Source: Magnetospirillum sp. WYHS-4
GTDB lineage: Bacteria; Pseudomonadota; Alphaproteobacteria; Rhodospirillales; GLO-3
DNA: 64,000 nt
Direction: 5' to 3'
Assembly (NCBI GenBank): GCA_039908345.1
Contig: JAMOBD010000002.1
Coordinates: 93,367 to 157,366 of the forward strand
How positions within the stretch are numbered: position 1 is the stretch's first letter; each line of letters starts with the position of its first letter. Below, one piece after another: positions 1 to 9,545 of this stretch. The notes beneath the pieces were generated by a model that was given only the letters and a program-made list of their open reading frames with translations, made no database searches and was not told the DNA's origin. A program made the translations under genes and the position numbers.

Positions 1-360
1 ACGGACGGCGCAGAAGACGTTGCGCGCCTCGCCCGTCATCACCGCGTCGACGGCGGCGCAGGCGCCTCCGGCGGCGCGCAGGGCGGCCTCGGCCGAAGCC
101 GGACTCATGCCGGTATCGGCATCGAGATGACGGTGTCCGGTGGCGGGGCCATTGTCCAGGATGTCGGCTACATAGGCCGGATCGTGCACCCGCTCCAGCG
201 CGGCACGGTCGGCGAGCGGCGCCTCCATCCTCACCAGGTAGACGAACTCCTGGGTCTCCAGGGCTTGGAGGATGACCCGCAGGCGGTCGGGACTTTCGGG
301 GTGATGTTCGCCCATCTCGTGCAGGAGGCAGATGGGGTGGGTGATCAGCAAGGTCGGCAT
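1..360 (-). CDS. Histone deacetylase-like amidohydrolase, N-terminal part (runs off left edge)
   Basis: The first 120 codons of a gene read leftward and are cut by the window edge. The protein opens with a short beta strand and the family's early signature HHPESPDRL (residues 19-27), followed by a typical stretch in which residues such as ERVHDPAY pack against the active site. This is the beginning of the class II histone deacetylase / acetoin utilisation / acetylpolyamine amidohydrolase fold, a zinc enzyme that removes acetyl groups from lysine or polyamine amines in the cytoplasm. The zinc and catalytic histidines lie beyond the edge, so activity cannot be judged. The ATG at 358-360 is the only good start. 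The true substrate is unknown. Confidence 0.8.
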   Translation of the reverse strand, partial: MPTLLITHPICLLHEMGEHHPESPDRLRVILQALETQEFVYLVRMEAPLADRAALERVHDPAYVADILDNGPATGHRHLDADTGMSPASAEAALRAAGGACAAVDAVMTGEARNVFCAVR

Positions 361-545
361 GGACCGCATTCTGCGACAGACCGGCATGTCCTGCCAATGC
401 GCTTTCGCTATCGCAGACATGAATTATTGCAGCGCAACATCACGGCGACGCGAGAAGCCCCGCCAATTTGGTGGATGCGAAAAATAATCGTCCGGAATCC
501 GACAAAAATCGATTGTGCGCCGCACACTGAAATTTGGAAAAAGGG

Positions 546-560
546 GCTGGTTAAGCCAGC
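546..560. repeat. Small inverted repeat GCTGG-5-CCAGC
   Basis: Five-base arms GCTGG and CCAGC flank the spacer TTAAG, 45 bases before the ArsR-family gene. It could be a weak hairpin or part of a regulator site. No T-run follows, so it is not a convincing terminator. Confidence 0.3.
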
Positions 561-578
561 TTCATTCCTGTAATTTAA

Positions 579-595
579 CCTTATCTCATATAAGG
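579..595. promoter_or_regulatory. Candidate ArsR-family operator overlapping the ribosome binding site
   Basis: A perfect inverted repeat CCTTAT-CTCAT-ATAAGG (6-5-6) ends 10 bases before the ATG of the ArsR-family regulator and runs into its Shine-Dalgarno sequence (AAGGAAGG). ArsR-family repressors usually bind palindromes of this size in their own promoter, so autoregulation is the likely reading. That the protein binds here is inference. Confidence 0.5.
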
Positions 596-605
596 AAGGC
601 TCGAT

Positions 606-968
606 ATGTCGATCGACCTCGACAAGCTTCAGGAGAACGCCCGCCGAGCCAGCGTGCTTCTCAAGGCCATGAGCAACCAGCACCGCCTGCTGATTCTCTG
701 CCAACTGGCGACCGGCGAGAAGTGCGTCAGCGAACTGGAAAAGATGATCGGCCTGTCGCAGTCGGCCCTGTCCCAGCACTTGGCGCGGCTGCGCCGGGAC
801 GATCTGGTGCATACCCGGCGGTCGGCACAGACCATTTTCTATTCCCTGTCGGGGGAAGAGGCGAGCGCGGTCATCGAGACCCTCTACGCGCTTTATTGCG
901 GCACCCCGGAATCCCGTGCCGCCGGCATTCCCGATTCCCTGCCCGCCCGTCCAGCGGCTTCCTGCTGA
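606..968 (+). CDS. ArsR-family regulator of the BigR/SqrR (persulfide-sensing) type
   Basis: A 120-residue winged-helix DNA-binding repressor. The recognition helix region LSQSALSQHLARLR (50-63) and the wing with TRRSAQTIFYSL (70-81) match the BigR/SqrR branch. Two cysteines, C32 in the LILCQL motif and C98 in LYALYC, are 66 residues apart, the same spacing as the C41/C107 pair that forms a sulfur bridge in SqrR of Rhodobacter. C40 and a C-terminal C120 are extra. Known members repress sulfide-handling genes until hydrogen sulfide or persulfide oxidises the pair. The gene stands alone upstream of def, with AAGGAAGG as ribosome binding site and a palindrome over it. Metal sensing by another ArsR site is less likely but not excluded. 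Confidence 0.85.
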   Translation: MSIDLDKLQENARRASVLLKAMSNQHRLLILCQLATGEKCVSELEKMIGLSQSALSQHLARLRRDDLVHTRRSAQTIFYSLSGEEASAVIETLYALYCGTPESRAAGIPDSLPARPAASC

Positions 969-1035
969 GCGGCTTGACGGCCGCCCTCTTCCGCCCTATG
1001 TGGAAGGCAAGAACCGATTGGGATTCCTTGCTTCC

Positions 1036-1560
1036 ATGGCCCTCCTCGAGATCCTTGTCGCCCCCGACCCCCGCCTGAAGAAGAAGGCCGCCCGCGTCGA
1101 TAAGGTCGACGCCGGCGTCCGTCGGCTGATGGACGACATGATGGAAACCATGCACGAAGCCCACGGCATCGGCCTCGCGGCCCCGCAGGTGGCCGTGTCC
1201 AAGCGGGTGATCGTGCTGGACGTTGCCCGCGAGGGTGAAGACCCCATGCCGCTCTACATGGCCAATCCGGAAATCGTCTGGGCCTCCGACGACCTGTCGA
1301 CCCGCGAGGAAGGTTGCCTTTCCCTACCTGAGCAGTTCGCCGAGGTCACCCGCCCGGCCCGCATTCGGGTCCGCTACTTGGACCACGATAACGTAGAACG
1401 CGAACTGGAGGCCGAGGGCATCCTCTCGGTCTGTTTACAGCACGAGATGGACCATCTGGAAGGCACCCTGTTCGTCGATCGCATCTCCATGCTGAAGCGG
1501 AGCATGATCATGCGCCGCCTGACCAAGGCGCGGAAGGGTTCCGCGGCCGGCGTCCTGTGA
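1036..1560 (+). CDS. def: Peptide deformylase
   Basis: Removes the formyl group from the N-terminal methionine of new proteins at the ribosome exit. The three family motifs are intact in a 174-residue protein: GIGLAAPQ (44-51), EGCLS with the metal-binding C94 (92-96), and HEMDH (136-140), which provides two metal-binding histidines and the catalytic glutamate. The ATG at 1036 gives a protein of normal length beginning MALLEIL; longer upstream reading adds an unlike N-terminus. The stop overlaps the GTG start of fmt (GTGA), so the two are translationally coupled. The def-fmt pair is a common bacterial arrangement, because fmt adds the formyl group that def removes. Confidence 0.97.
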   Translation: MALLEILVAPDPRLKKKAARVDKVDAGVRRLMDDMMETMHEAHGIGLAAPQVAVSKRVIVLDVAREGEDPMPLYMANPEIVWASDDLSTREEGCLSLPEQFAEVTRPARIRVRYLDHDNVERELEAEGILSVCLQHEMDHLEGTLFVDRISMLKRSMIMRRLTKARKGSAAGVL

Positions 1561-2477
1561 GTTCCTCCTTGCGCCTCGCCTTCATGGGCAGTCCGGACTT
1601 CTCGGTCCCCATCCTGGAATCCTTACTGGCAGCCGGACACCACGTCGCCTGCGTCTATTCCCAGCCCCCCAAACCGGCCGGGCGCGGCCACAAGGAACGC
1701 CCCTGCCCCGTCCATGCCTTCGCCGCCGGCAGGGGACTGCCGGTCCGTACCCCGCGCAGCCTCAAGGATGCGGAAGCTCAAGCCGCTTTCGCCGCCCTGG
1801 GGGTCGACTTGGCGGTGGTGGCTGCCTACGGGCTGATCCTGCCCAAGAAGGTGCTGGAGGCGCCCCGCCTAGGCTGCCTGAACGTCCATGCCTCCCTGTT
1901 GCCGCGCTGGCGCGGCGCGGCGCCCATACAACGGGCCATCCTGGCCGGCGACCGCGAGACCGGCATCACCATCATGCGGATGGACGAAGGCCTGGATACC
2001 GGAGCCATGCTGATTAGGGAAACAGTGCCCATCGCCGCCGACACCACGGCGTCGGGCCTACACGACACCCTGGCTGCCCTGGGGGCGCGGCTGATCGTCG
2101 AGGCGCTGGCCCACCTGCCCGAACTGGAGCCCGTCCCCCAGCCGACGGAAGGCGTCACCTACGCGAAGAAGCTGGATAAGGACGAGGGCCGCATCGACTG
2201 GACCCTGCCAGCCGTCGAGATCGAACGCCGGGTGCGAGCCCTCAATCCCTGGCCGGGCGTCTGGTGCGAAGACGAAGGGGTACGGTTGAAAATCCTTTCC
2301 GTCACCCCCACCCAGGGCTCCGGCGAGCCGGGCCGAGTCCTCGATAGCCACTTGGCCATCGCCTGTGGCACCGGAGCGCTACGCATCGTCCGCCTGCAGA
2401 AGGAAGGCAAATCGGCCCTGGATGCCGAAACCTTCCTGCGCGGCAGCCCCCTGCCCGTCGGCAGGAGATTAAAGTAG
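1557..2477 (+). CDS. fmt: Methionyl-tRNA formyltransferase
   Basis: Transfers a formyl group from 10-formyl-tetrahydrofolate to the initiator Met-tRNA. The 306-residue length is normal. The N-terminal formyltransferase domain shows the catalytic triad Asn109, His111 (in [12 protein letters not shown]) and Asp147 (in EGLDTG), and the C-terminal OB-like domain follows from about residue 210. The start is GTG, overlapping the def stop by four bases, which fixes the start and indicates coupled translation. Convergent with metG, 25 bases from its stop. Confidence 0.97.
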   Translation: MSSSLRLAFMGSPDFSVPILESLLAAGHHVACVYSQPPKPAGRGHKERPCPVHAFAAGRGLPVRTPRSLKDAEAQAAFAALGVDLAVVAAYGLILPKKVLEAPRLGCLNVHASLLPRWRGAAPIQRAILAGDRETGITIMRMDEGLDTGAMLIRETVPIAADTTASGLHDTLAALGARLIVEALAHLPELEPVPQPTEGVTYAKKLDKDEGRIDWTLPAVEIERRVRALNPWPGVWCEDEGVRLKILSVTPTQGSGEPGRVLDSHLAIACGTGALRIVRLQKEGKSALDAETFLRGSPLPVGRRLK

Positions 2478-2502
2478 ATTCATCGGGAACGGTGATAACA
2501 GC

Positions 2503-4068
2503 TTAGCAAGTCTTGTCTTTTTCCCCGTCTTCCACGAAGCGCGGAAAGACGCCTTGCGGGGGCGGCAGGGAAATTCCGGGAACCAAGGCGTGCTCGGCCC
2601 CCAGGTAGGCGAAGGTCCGGTGCAGGGGCGCCACGGCCAACTGGTCGAGCATTCTTCCCGCCGAATCCGGCACGAAGGGCTGGGCCAGCAGGGCCAAGTG
2701 CCGGATGGTCTCGGCCAGGACGTACAGCACGGTCCCCATGCGGGCCGGGTCCTCCTTCTTCAGCTTCCAAGGAGCCTGGTGGTCGACATAGCCGTTGGCC
2801 GCCCGGACGACCATCCACAGGGTGTCCAGGGCCTCGTGGAAGGACTGCACCTCCAGGGCATGGCGGATCTTGCCTAACAAGGCATGGGCACTGCCCAGCA
2901 TCTCGCGGTCGTCGTCCGTGAACTCGCGATGCATCGGCACCGTGCCGGCACAGTTCTTGGCGATCATGGACAGCACCCGCTGCGCCAAGTTGCCGAAGTC
3001 GTTGGCCAGATCGCTGTTCATCCGGTGCACCATGGCGGCATGGGAGTAATCGCCGTCGTTACCGAAGGGCACCTCGCGCAGCAGGAAATACCGGGTCTGG
3101 TCCAGGCCATACTTGGCGATCAGCGCCAACGGATCGATGACGTTGCCGACCGACTTGGATATCTTCTGGCCCTCGTTGGTCCACCAGCCGTGGGCGAAGA
3201 CGCGCCGGGGCGGCTCCAGGCCCGCCGCCATCAGGAAGGCCGGCCAGTAGACGGCATGGAAGCGCAGGATATCCTTGCCCACCATGTGGACGTCGGCGGG
3301 CCAGTAGGTCCTGTATTCTCCCGCTTCCGTGTCCGGATAGCCGACGGCGGTGATGTAGTTGGTCAGGGCGTCCAGCCAGACGTACATGATGTGGGCGTCG
3401 TTGCCGGGCACCGGGATGCCCCAGGAAAAGGTAGTCCGCGACACGGAAAGATCCTGCAGCCCGCCCTTGACGAAGCTCATCACCTCGTTGAAGCGGCTTT
3501 TGGGCAGGATGCAGTCCGGGTTGGCCTCGTAGTAGGCGATCAGACGTTCCTGCCAGGCGGACAGGCGGAAGAAGTAGCTGGGCTCCTCGACCCATTCGAC
3601 CTCGGCGCCCGTGGGGGCCAGCTTCTTGCCGCCGGGACCGGAAACCAGTTCGCCCTCGGCATAGAAGGCCTCGTCGCGCACCGCGTACCAGCCGGCATAG
3701 GACCCCAGGAAGATTTCGCCCTTTTCCTCCAGCACCTTCCAGAGATGCTGGCAGGAACGCAGATGCCGTTCCTCGGTGGTGCGGATGAAGTCGTCGTTGG
3801 AGAAATTCATCGCCTTCGCCAAGTCGCGGAAATTCTGCGAAACCTTGTCGGTGAAGGCCCTGGGGTCCATGCCCGAGGCCTTGGCGGATTTTTCCACCTT
3901 CTGGCCGTGTTCGTCGGTGCCGGTGAGGAACTTGACGTCGAAGCCATCCAGGCGCTTGAACCGCGCCAGCACGTCGCAGGCCAGCGTAGTGTAAGCATGG
4001 CCGATGTGGGGCACGTCGTTGACGTAGTAGATGGGCGTGGTGATGTAGAAACGCTTGGACGCGCTCAT
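2503..4068 (-). CDS. metG: Methionyl-tRNA synthetase
   Basis: Charges tRNA-Met with methionine in the cytosol. A class I synthetase of 521 residues with the HIGH motif at 21-24 and the KMSKS loop as KISKS near residue 300. The connective insert (GWYAVRDEAFY) has no zinc-binding cysteine knuckle, and there is no C-terminal EMAP-II tRNA-binding domain, so this is the short, zinc-free form. The ATG at 4068 is preceded by a GGAG about eight bases upstream; an in-frame ATG nine codons further up has no better site. Convergent with fmt and divergent from the next gene. Confidence 0.96.
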   Translation of the reverse strand: MSASKRFYITTPIYYVNDVPHIGHAYTTLACDVLARFKRLDGFDVKFLTGTDEHGQKVEKSAKASGMDPRAFTDKVSQNFRDLAKAMNFSNDDFIRTTEERHLRSCQHLWKVLEEKGEIFLGSYAGWYAVRDEAFYAEGELVSGPGGKKLAPTGAEVEWVEEPSYFFRLSAWQERLIAYYEANPDCILPKSRFNEVMSFVKGGLQDLSVSRTTFSWGIPVPGNDAHIMYVWLDALTNYITAVGYPDTEAGEYRTYWPADVHMVGKDILRFHAVYWPAFLMAAGLEPPRRVFAHGWWTNEGQKISKSVGNVIDPLALIAKYGLDQTRYFLLREVPFGNDGDYSHAAMVHRMNSDLANDFGNLAQRVLSMIAKNCAGTVPMHREFTDDDREMLGSAHALLGKIRHALEVQSFHEALDTLWMVVRAANGYVDHQAPWKLKKEDPARMGTVLYVLAETIRHLALLAQPFVPDSAGRMLDQLAVAPLHRTFAYLGAEHALVPGISLPPPQGVFPRFVEDGEKDKTC

Positions 4069-4255
4069 GGACCGCTCCGGGCTCATTGCCGACACATCAA
4101 CTGGTATAGGGGCCCTCCCACCCGGTCAAGAAATTCCGGGGCTGCGGATGCCACTGTGGAAAACGGGTGACTTTCCGTGCGGATATCTCTATTCTACGAA
4201 GCGCAGGGACTATCGGGCTGCATGGGGATTTAGCGTCAATTCGACGGGTGGGATC

Positions 4256-4840
4256 ATGGCTTCATCGCTCAACGCATTGGGAAACAAGACCGTAGACGAC
4301 TACTACGCCCAGCGTGGGCTTACCCGCCCGGACGCCAAGAAGAAGGCAACCGACTCAAAGGCCAAGGCGGCGACCAAGACGGCGCCGGCCGAGCCCCAGC
4401 GTCCCGCACCGCGGGAGGCTCTTCAGGGCGCGGTGGCGAAGGCCGGCCAGAAGACCCAGGACGTCCTGGCCAAGGCCGACGAGAAATTGACCCAGGAAAT
4501 CAAAACGGCGGCCGAGCGGGGCGACACCAGAAAGGCCAAGGAACTGACCGAAAAGCAGGCCGAACTGCGCTCCGTCATCGAGACGACGAAGAAGTCCTCC
4601 GCCCAGCAGAGCGCCACCCTCAAGGACAAGCTGGAAGTTTCTGCCACCCAAGCGGCCGATACCAAGGCCCTGGACAAGGCGAGCCAGGAGAAGGCGACGA
4701 CGAAGGCAGCGGTAACCGACCAGCTTGCGGCGGCCAGGGCTGCGGCGGCCGAAGGAGACCGCGTCGTCCAGGCGCTGGCGGCGCAGAATGCGCAGACGAG
4801 AAACGCCAGGCGGGGTTCGCTGTTCGATTTCTCGGCCTGA
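4256..4840 (+). CDS. Lys/Ala-rich coiled-coil protein of unknown function
   Basis: A 194-residue soluble protein with no signal peptide or membrane segment. From about residue 25 it is very rich in Lys, Ala, Thr and Glu. Heptad-like stretches from about 60 to 170 suggest a long helical or coiled-coil rod, and the end is SLFDFSA. The ATG at 4256 follows a GGGTGGG purine stretch. It does not match a family I recognise; histone-H1-like lysine-rich proteins and phasin-like helical proteins are possible relatives on composition only. It sits between divergent metG and convergent holB, so it is probably its own transcription unit. Confidence 0.65.
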   Translation: MASSLNALGNKTVDDYYAQRGLTRPDAKKKATDSKAKAATKTAPAEPQRPAPREALQGAVAKAGQKTQDVLAKADEKLTQEIKTAAERGDTRKAKELTEKQAELRSVIETTKKSSAQQSATLKDKLEVSATQAADTKALDKASQEKATTKAAVTDQLAAARAAAAEGDRVVQALAAQNAQTRNARRGSLFDFSA

Positions 4841-4865
4841 TCGGGACGGCGCGACAAGCCGGCCC

Positions 4866-5944
4866 TTATCTCGCCGCCCCCTCCAATCCTGCAAAGATGT
4901 TGAGCACCACCTGCTTGCGGTCGAGGTTGATGTCCTCGCACCGGGCCAGCAGGCGGTTGGTCTTTTCCCAGTTCTCCAGCCAGCGATCGAGAGTCCCCGC
5001 CGCCTGCAGCCGTTCGGCCAACGCCCGGTCGGCGGGCGGCAGGGAGGCCGTGTCGCTTCTTGCCGCCGCCAGGGCCAAGCGGGCCATCCACCAGCGCAAC
5101 AGGTCGCCCAGGGTGGCGAAGGCCCCCTCCCCGCCCGCCCGCGCCACCTGATCGCCCAGGGCATGCAGGGCTTCCACGTCCAGTTGCGGCAAGCCGGCCA
5201 GCAGGCCGGCGACCCGCCGGTAAAGCTCCAGCCCCCCCTCTTCCGCCAGGGCCAGGGCGCGGCCGACGCTGCCTTCGGCCAGGTCGGCCAGTTCGCGGGC
5301 TTCGGCTTGCGCGGTCTCGGGCCGGTAGCGGCATAGCAGGTCCGCCACCATCCCCGTTGGCAAGGGCGACAGCACCAGCTTGCGGCAGCGCGAGCGGATG
5401 GTCGGCAGCAGCCGTCCCGGATTGTGGCAGACCAGAAGCAGCAGCGCCCCCTTGGGCGGTTCCTCCAGCACCTTGAGCACGGCGTTGGCGGCGTTGGTGT
5501 TCATGTCGTCGGCGGCGTCGATCACCGCCACCCGCCAGCCGCCCTCGGCCGCCGTCATGCTCATGAAGCCGCCGATGCCGCGCACGTCGTCGATGACGAT
5601 CTCGCCCTTCATCTTGCCCGTTTTCTCGTCGACGCGACGTTCGACGGTGAACAGGTCGGCATGCCCACCCCCGGCCACCCGCTGGCAGACCGGATCGCCG
5701 GGCGGCACCTCCAGGCTGGCGGGGGCCGGAGGGGCACCGCCGAACAGGCTGGGGCCTGCCACTCCCCGGCCCCGAGCCAGAACGAAGCGGGCGAAGCGAT
5801 AGGCCAGCGTCGCCTTGCCGATCCCCTTGGGGCCGGAGATCAGCCAGGCATGGGCCATGCGGCCGGAGTTGAAGGCGTCCAGCAGGGCCCGTTCGGCCGC
5901 CTCGTGCCCCGCGAGATGGGGATTGGCGCGCGGCTCCGGGGCGG

Positions 5945-5948
<4 letters not shown>
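4866..5948 (-). CDS. holB: DNA polymerase III delta-prime subunit
   Basis: Part of the clamp loader that opens the beta sliding clamp. In the 360-residue protein the AAA+ Walker A motif GPKGIGKA is at 39-46, the sensor region DDMNTNAANAVLKVLEEPP lies near 150, and the SRCRK arginine motif typical of delta-prime follows. The ATG overlaps the stop of the upstream glucosidase gene by four bases (ATGA), so the two are co-translated although their functions are unrelated. In many alphaproteobacteria holB sits next to metG; here metG is close by on the same strand, with one gene inserted between them on the other strand. Confidence 0.93.
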
Positions 5949-7282
<1,334 letters not shown>

Positions 7283-7427
7283 AGCGCGTCGCTCCCCTGA
7301 AAGACAAAATGCCTCGCTTGCCAATGTATTATCGCCGATTTCCCGATGCAAGCCGCAGGGAATTCGGTATCGTTCGCGCGACGGATATCGGCCGCCCGCC
7401 GATATTCGGGCGCCTGGAACCTGGATC

Positions 7428-7850
7428 ATGATTCATGTCACGCCGCTGATCGTCCTGGCCGACGACGAAATCCAGGAACGGTTCATCCGCTCCCCCGGAC
7501 CGGGCGGGCAGAATGTCAACAAGGTGGAAACCGCCGTGCAACTGCGGTTCGACGCGGCGAACAGTCCGGCCATTCCGGACCCCGTGTATCGTCGCCTGGT
7601 CGCCGTCGCCGGAAACAGAATGACCCGGGAGGGCGTGATCGTCCTGACCGCCAGCCGGTTCCGCAGCCAGGAACGGAACCGTCGCGATGCCCTCGAGCGC
7701 CTGATCGCCTTGATCCGCCAAGCCGCCGTTCCTCCGAAGCACCGCCAGCCCACCAAGCCGACGCTGGGCGCCAAGCGCCGGCGCCTGGAAGGCAAGCGCC
7801 GCCGGAGCCAGATCAAGGCCGGCCGGGGAAAGATCGACGACGGCCCCTGA
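7428..7850 (+). CDS. arfB: Alternative ribosome-rescue hydrolase ArfB (YaeJ)
   Basis: A stop-codon-independent peptidyl-tRNA hydrolase that frees ribosomes stalled on broken mRNA. The 140-residue protein carries the release-factor catalytic motif GPGGQN with Q28, and a strongly basic C-terminal tail (KRRRLEGKRRRSQIKAGRGK) of the kind that enters the empty mRNA channel. It has no codon-recognition domain, which separates it from RF1 and RF2. It is divergent from the glucosidase gene, with 145 bases between the two starts. Confidence 0.93.
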   Translation: MIHVTPLIVLADDEIQERFIRSPGPGGQNVNKVETAVQLRFDAANSPAIPDPVYRRLVAVAGNRMTREGVIVLTASRFRSQERNRRDALERLIALIRQAAVPPKHRQPTKPTLGAKRRRLEGKRRRSQIKAGRGKIDDGP

Positions 7851-7929
7851 CCCGCCTTTCCCGGCCGCCTCACTTCCGCCACTTTGCCCATGCCGGATTG
7901 CATGGTTGAATGGCAATAAGGGGGACATC

Positions 7930-9036
7930 GTGACAGGGCAGGAATCTCTCGCCGACGGCCTGGAGCGCTTCATCGCCGCCAAGGCCGTCTTGGCCGCCGG
8001 GCATCCGTTGCGCTACCTGTTCTGGGAAGCGACCCTGCGCTGCAACCTGGCCTGCCGCCATTGCGGCAGCGATTGTTTCCGCGACAACACCACCCGCGAC
8101 CGCGAACTTTCCCCCGAGACGATCAAGAACGAGTTGTCGGCCATCGCCGGCCGCCACGATCCGCAAGGCATCACCCTGGCGATCATCGGCGGCGAACCGC
8201 TGATCCGCCGCGACATCGAGGATGTGGGCGCCCATGCCGCCGGCCTCGGTTTCGCCTGGGGCATCACCACCAACGGCCTGCTGCTCGACGCGCCCCGCCT
8301 GGCCTCCCTGAAGGCGGCGGGGCTGTCGACCATCTCGGTCAGCCTGGACGGCCTGGAGACGGCGCACGACACCCTGCGCCGCCGCGACGGGGCCTTCCGT
8401 CAGGTCAATGCCGCCCTGGAACGCCTAGTGGCCGATCCCTTCCATGCCGGCTTCGACGTCATCTGCTGCGTCAACCGCCTGAACATCGGCGAACTGGCGC
8501 CCTTCGTCGAGCATCTGGCGGCGCTGGGCGTGCCGCAGGTCCGCTTCACGCCCGTTTTTTCGCGGGGGCGCGCCGGGCGGGATTCGGGCCTCATGCTGTC
8601 CGGCGACGACTACCGGCACCTTTTGGCCTTCATCGCCCAGGCCCGGCAAGGCCGCGGAGACATCGTCGTCACCCTGAGCGAGGAAGGCTACTGGGGGCCC
8701 AACTGGGAATGCCGGGTGCGCGACGGGCTGCACTATTGCGGTTCAGGCACCGTCATCGCCTCGATCCTGCACGACGGCACGGTCACCGGCTGCCCCAGCG
8801 TCTCGCGCCGCTTTTCCGAAGGCAGCATCCGCGAGACTCCCTTTCTCGATCTCTGGGACAAGGGCTTCGCCCGCTTCCGCAAGGGGCGCCGCGCCCAGGC
8901 GCCGGAAGCCTGCCGGTCCTGCGAGCACTGGTATCTCTGCGAAGGCGGAGGTTTTCATTTATTCGACCCCGAGGATTCCGCGACGGCCACCTGCGGTCTC
9001 GCCAAGATCGGGGAAATGGGAGAAGGCCATGAATGA
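7930..9036 (+). CDS. SPASM-domain radical SAM enzyme, first gene of an unusual trio
   Basis: A 368-residue radical S-adenosylmethionine protein. The first cluster is bound by the CX3CX2C set C38, C42 and C45 (RCNLACRHC). The C-terminal part fits a SPASM auxiliary-cluster domain: C270-X12-G-X4-C288, then CX2CX5C at 328, 331 and 337, with a last cysteine at 355 further away than the usual X3C. SPASM enzymes modify peptides or proteins (PqqE, sulfatase maturases, sactisynthases). I chose the GTG at 7930 because AAGGGGG lies five bases before it; a TTG at 7906 is in frame but has no site. It overlaps the next gene by eight bases. No small precursor peptide is seen nearby, so the target is unknown and may be one of the two following proteins. 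Confidence 0.85.
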   Translation: MTGQESLADGLERFIAAKAVLAAGHPLRYLFWEATLRCNLACRHCGSDCFRDNTTRDRELSPETIKNELSAIAGRHDPQGITLAIIGGEPLIRRDIEDVGAHAAGLGFAWGITTNGLLLDAPRLASLKAAGLSTISVSLDGLETAHDTLRRRDGAFRQVNAALERLVADPFHAGFDVICCVNRLNIGELAPFVEHLAALGVPQVRFTPVFSRGRAGRDSGLMLSGDDYRHLLAFIAQARQGRGDIVVTLSEEGYWGPNWECRVRDGLHYCGSGTVIASILHDGTVTGCPSVSRRFSEGSIRETPFLDLWDKGFARFRKGRRAQAPEACRSCEHWYLCEGGGFHLFDPEDSATATCGLAKIGEMGEGHE

Positions 9037-9541
9037 CACCCGTCGCGATTTCCTGATGCGCTTCGCCGCCACGGCGCTTGCCGCCTCCGGCACCGCCTGC
9101 GAGACGGTCCCCGAGGTCCAGAAGATCGACGATCCCCGCGCAAGGGTCGTCTACGGACCGCCGGCCCGCGCCCCGGAAGGCACCGTCGAACACTTCAACG
9201 CCGCGGTCGGCAGCGAAGTCCGCTTCGATACCGGATCGCGCGCCCTGACCCCGGAGGCCAAGGCGATCCTCGATCGGCAGATCGCCTGGCTGCGCCGCTT
9301 CCCCGACTTCGCCGTCATGGTCGAAGGCCACTGCGATGAACGGGGATCGCGGGAATACAACCTGGCCCTGGGCGAGTCCCGCGCCGCGTCGGTCAAGAAC
9401 TACATGGTCGTGCAGGGCGTCGCGGCGGGCCGCATCCAGGCCGTCTCCTACGGCAAGGAGCGCCCCCTCGACCCCGGCCATGGTGAGGAATCCTGGGCGC
9501 GGAACCGCCGTGCGGTGACGGTCCCCGGCCCCACGCGCTAG
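9029..9541 (+). CDS. Pal-like OmpA-domain lipoprotein with a Tat-type signal
   Basis: A 170-residue protein. The N-terminus has a twin-arginine motif (TRRDFLMR, 4-11), a short hydrophobic stretch and a cysteine at 24 (SGTAC), so export by Tat and lipid attachment are likely, though glycine at -3 is not ideal for a lipobox. Residues 60-165 form an OmpA-like peptidoglycan-binding domain with EGHCDERGSREYNLALG, almost the same wording as in the true Pal encoded near 50.3 kb. It is probably periplasmic and bound to the cell wall. It overlaps the radical SAM gene by eight bases and is followed after four bases by a beta-propeller gene. Confidence 0.82.
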   Translation: MNDTRRDFLMRFAATALAASGTACETVPEVQKIDDPRARVVYGPPARAPEGTVEHFNAAVGSEVRFDTGSRALTPEAKAILDRQIAWLRRFPDFAVMVEGHCDERGSREYNLALGESRAASVKNYMVVQGVAAGRIQAVSYGKERPLDPGHGEESWARNRRAVTVPGPTR

Positions 9542-9545
9542 CCCC

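Noticed and set aside
2884..4170. A long plus-strand frame opposite metG
   Set aside because: metG has HIGH and KMSKS motifs and the right length; the opposite frame looks like a codon-bias artefact.
9029..9541. Calling the 170-residue lipoprotein Pal itself
   Set aside because: A standard pal follows tolB near 50 kb with a Sec lipoprotein signal. The copy here has a twin-arginine signal and a different neighbourhood, so it is a paralogue.
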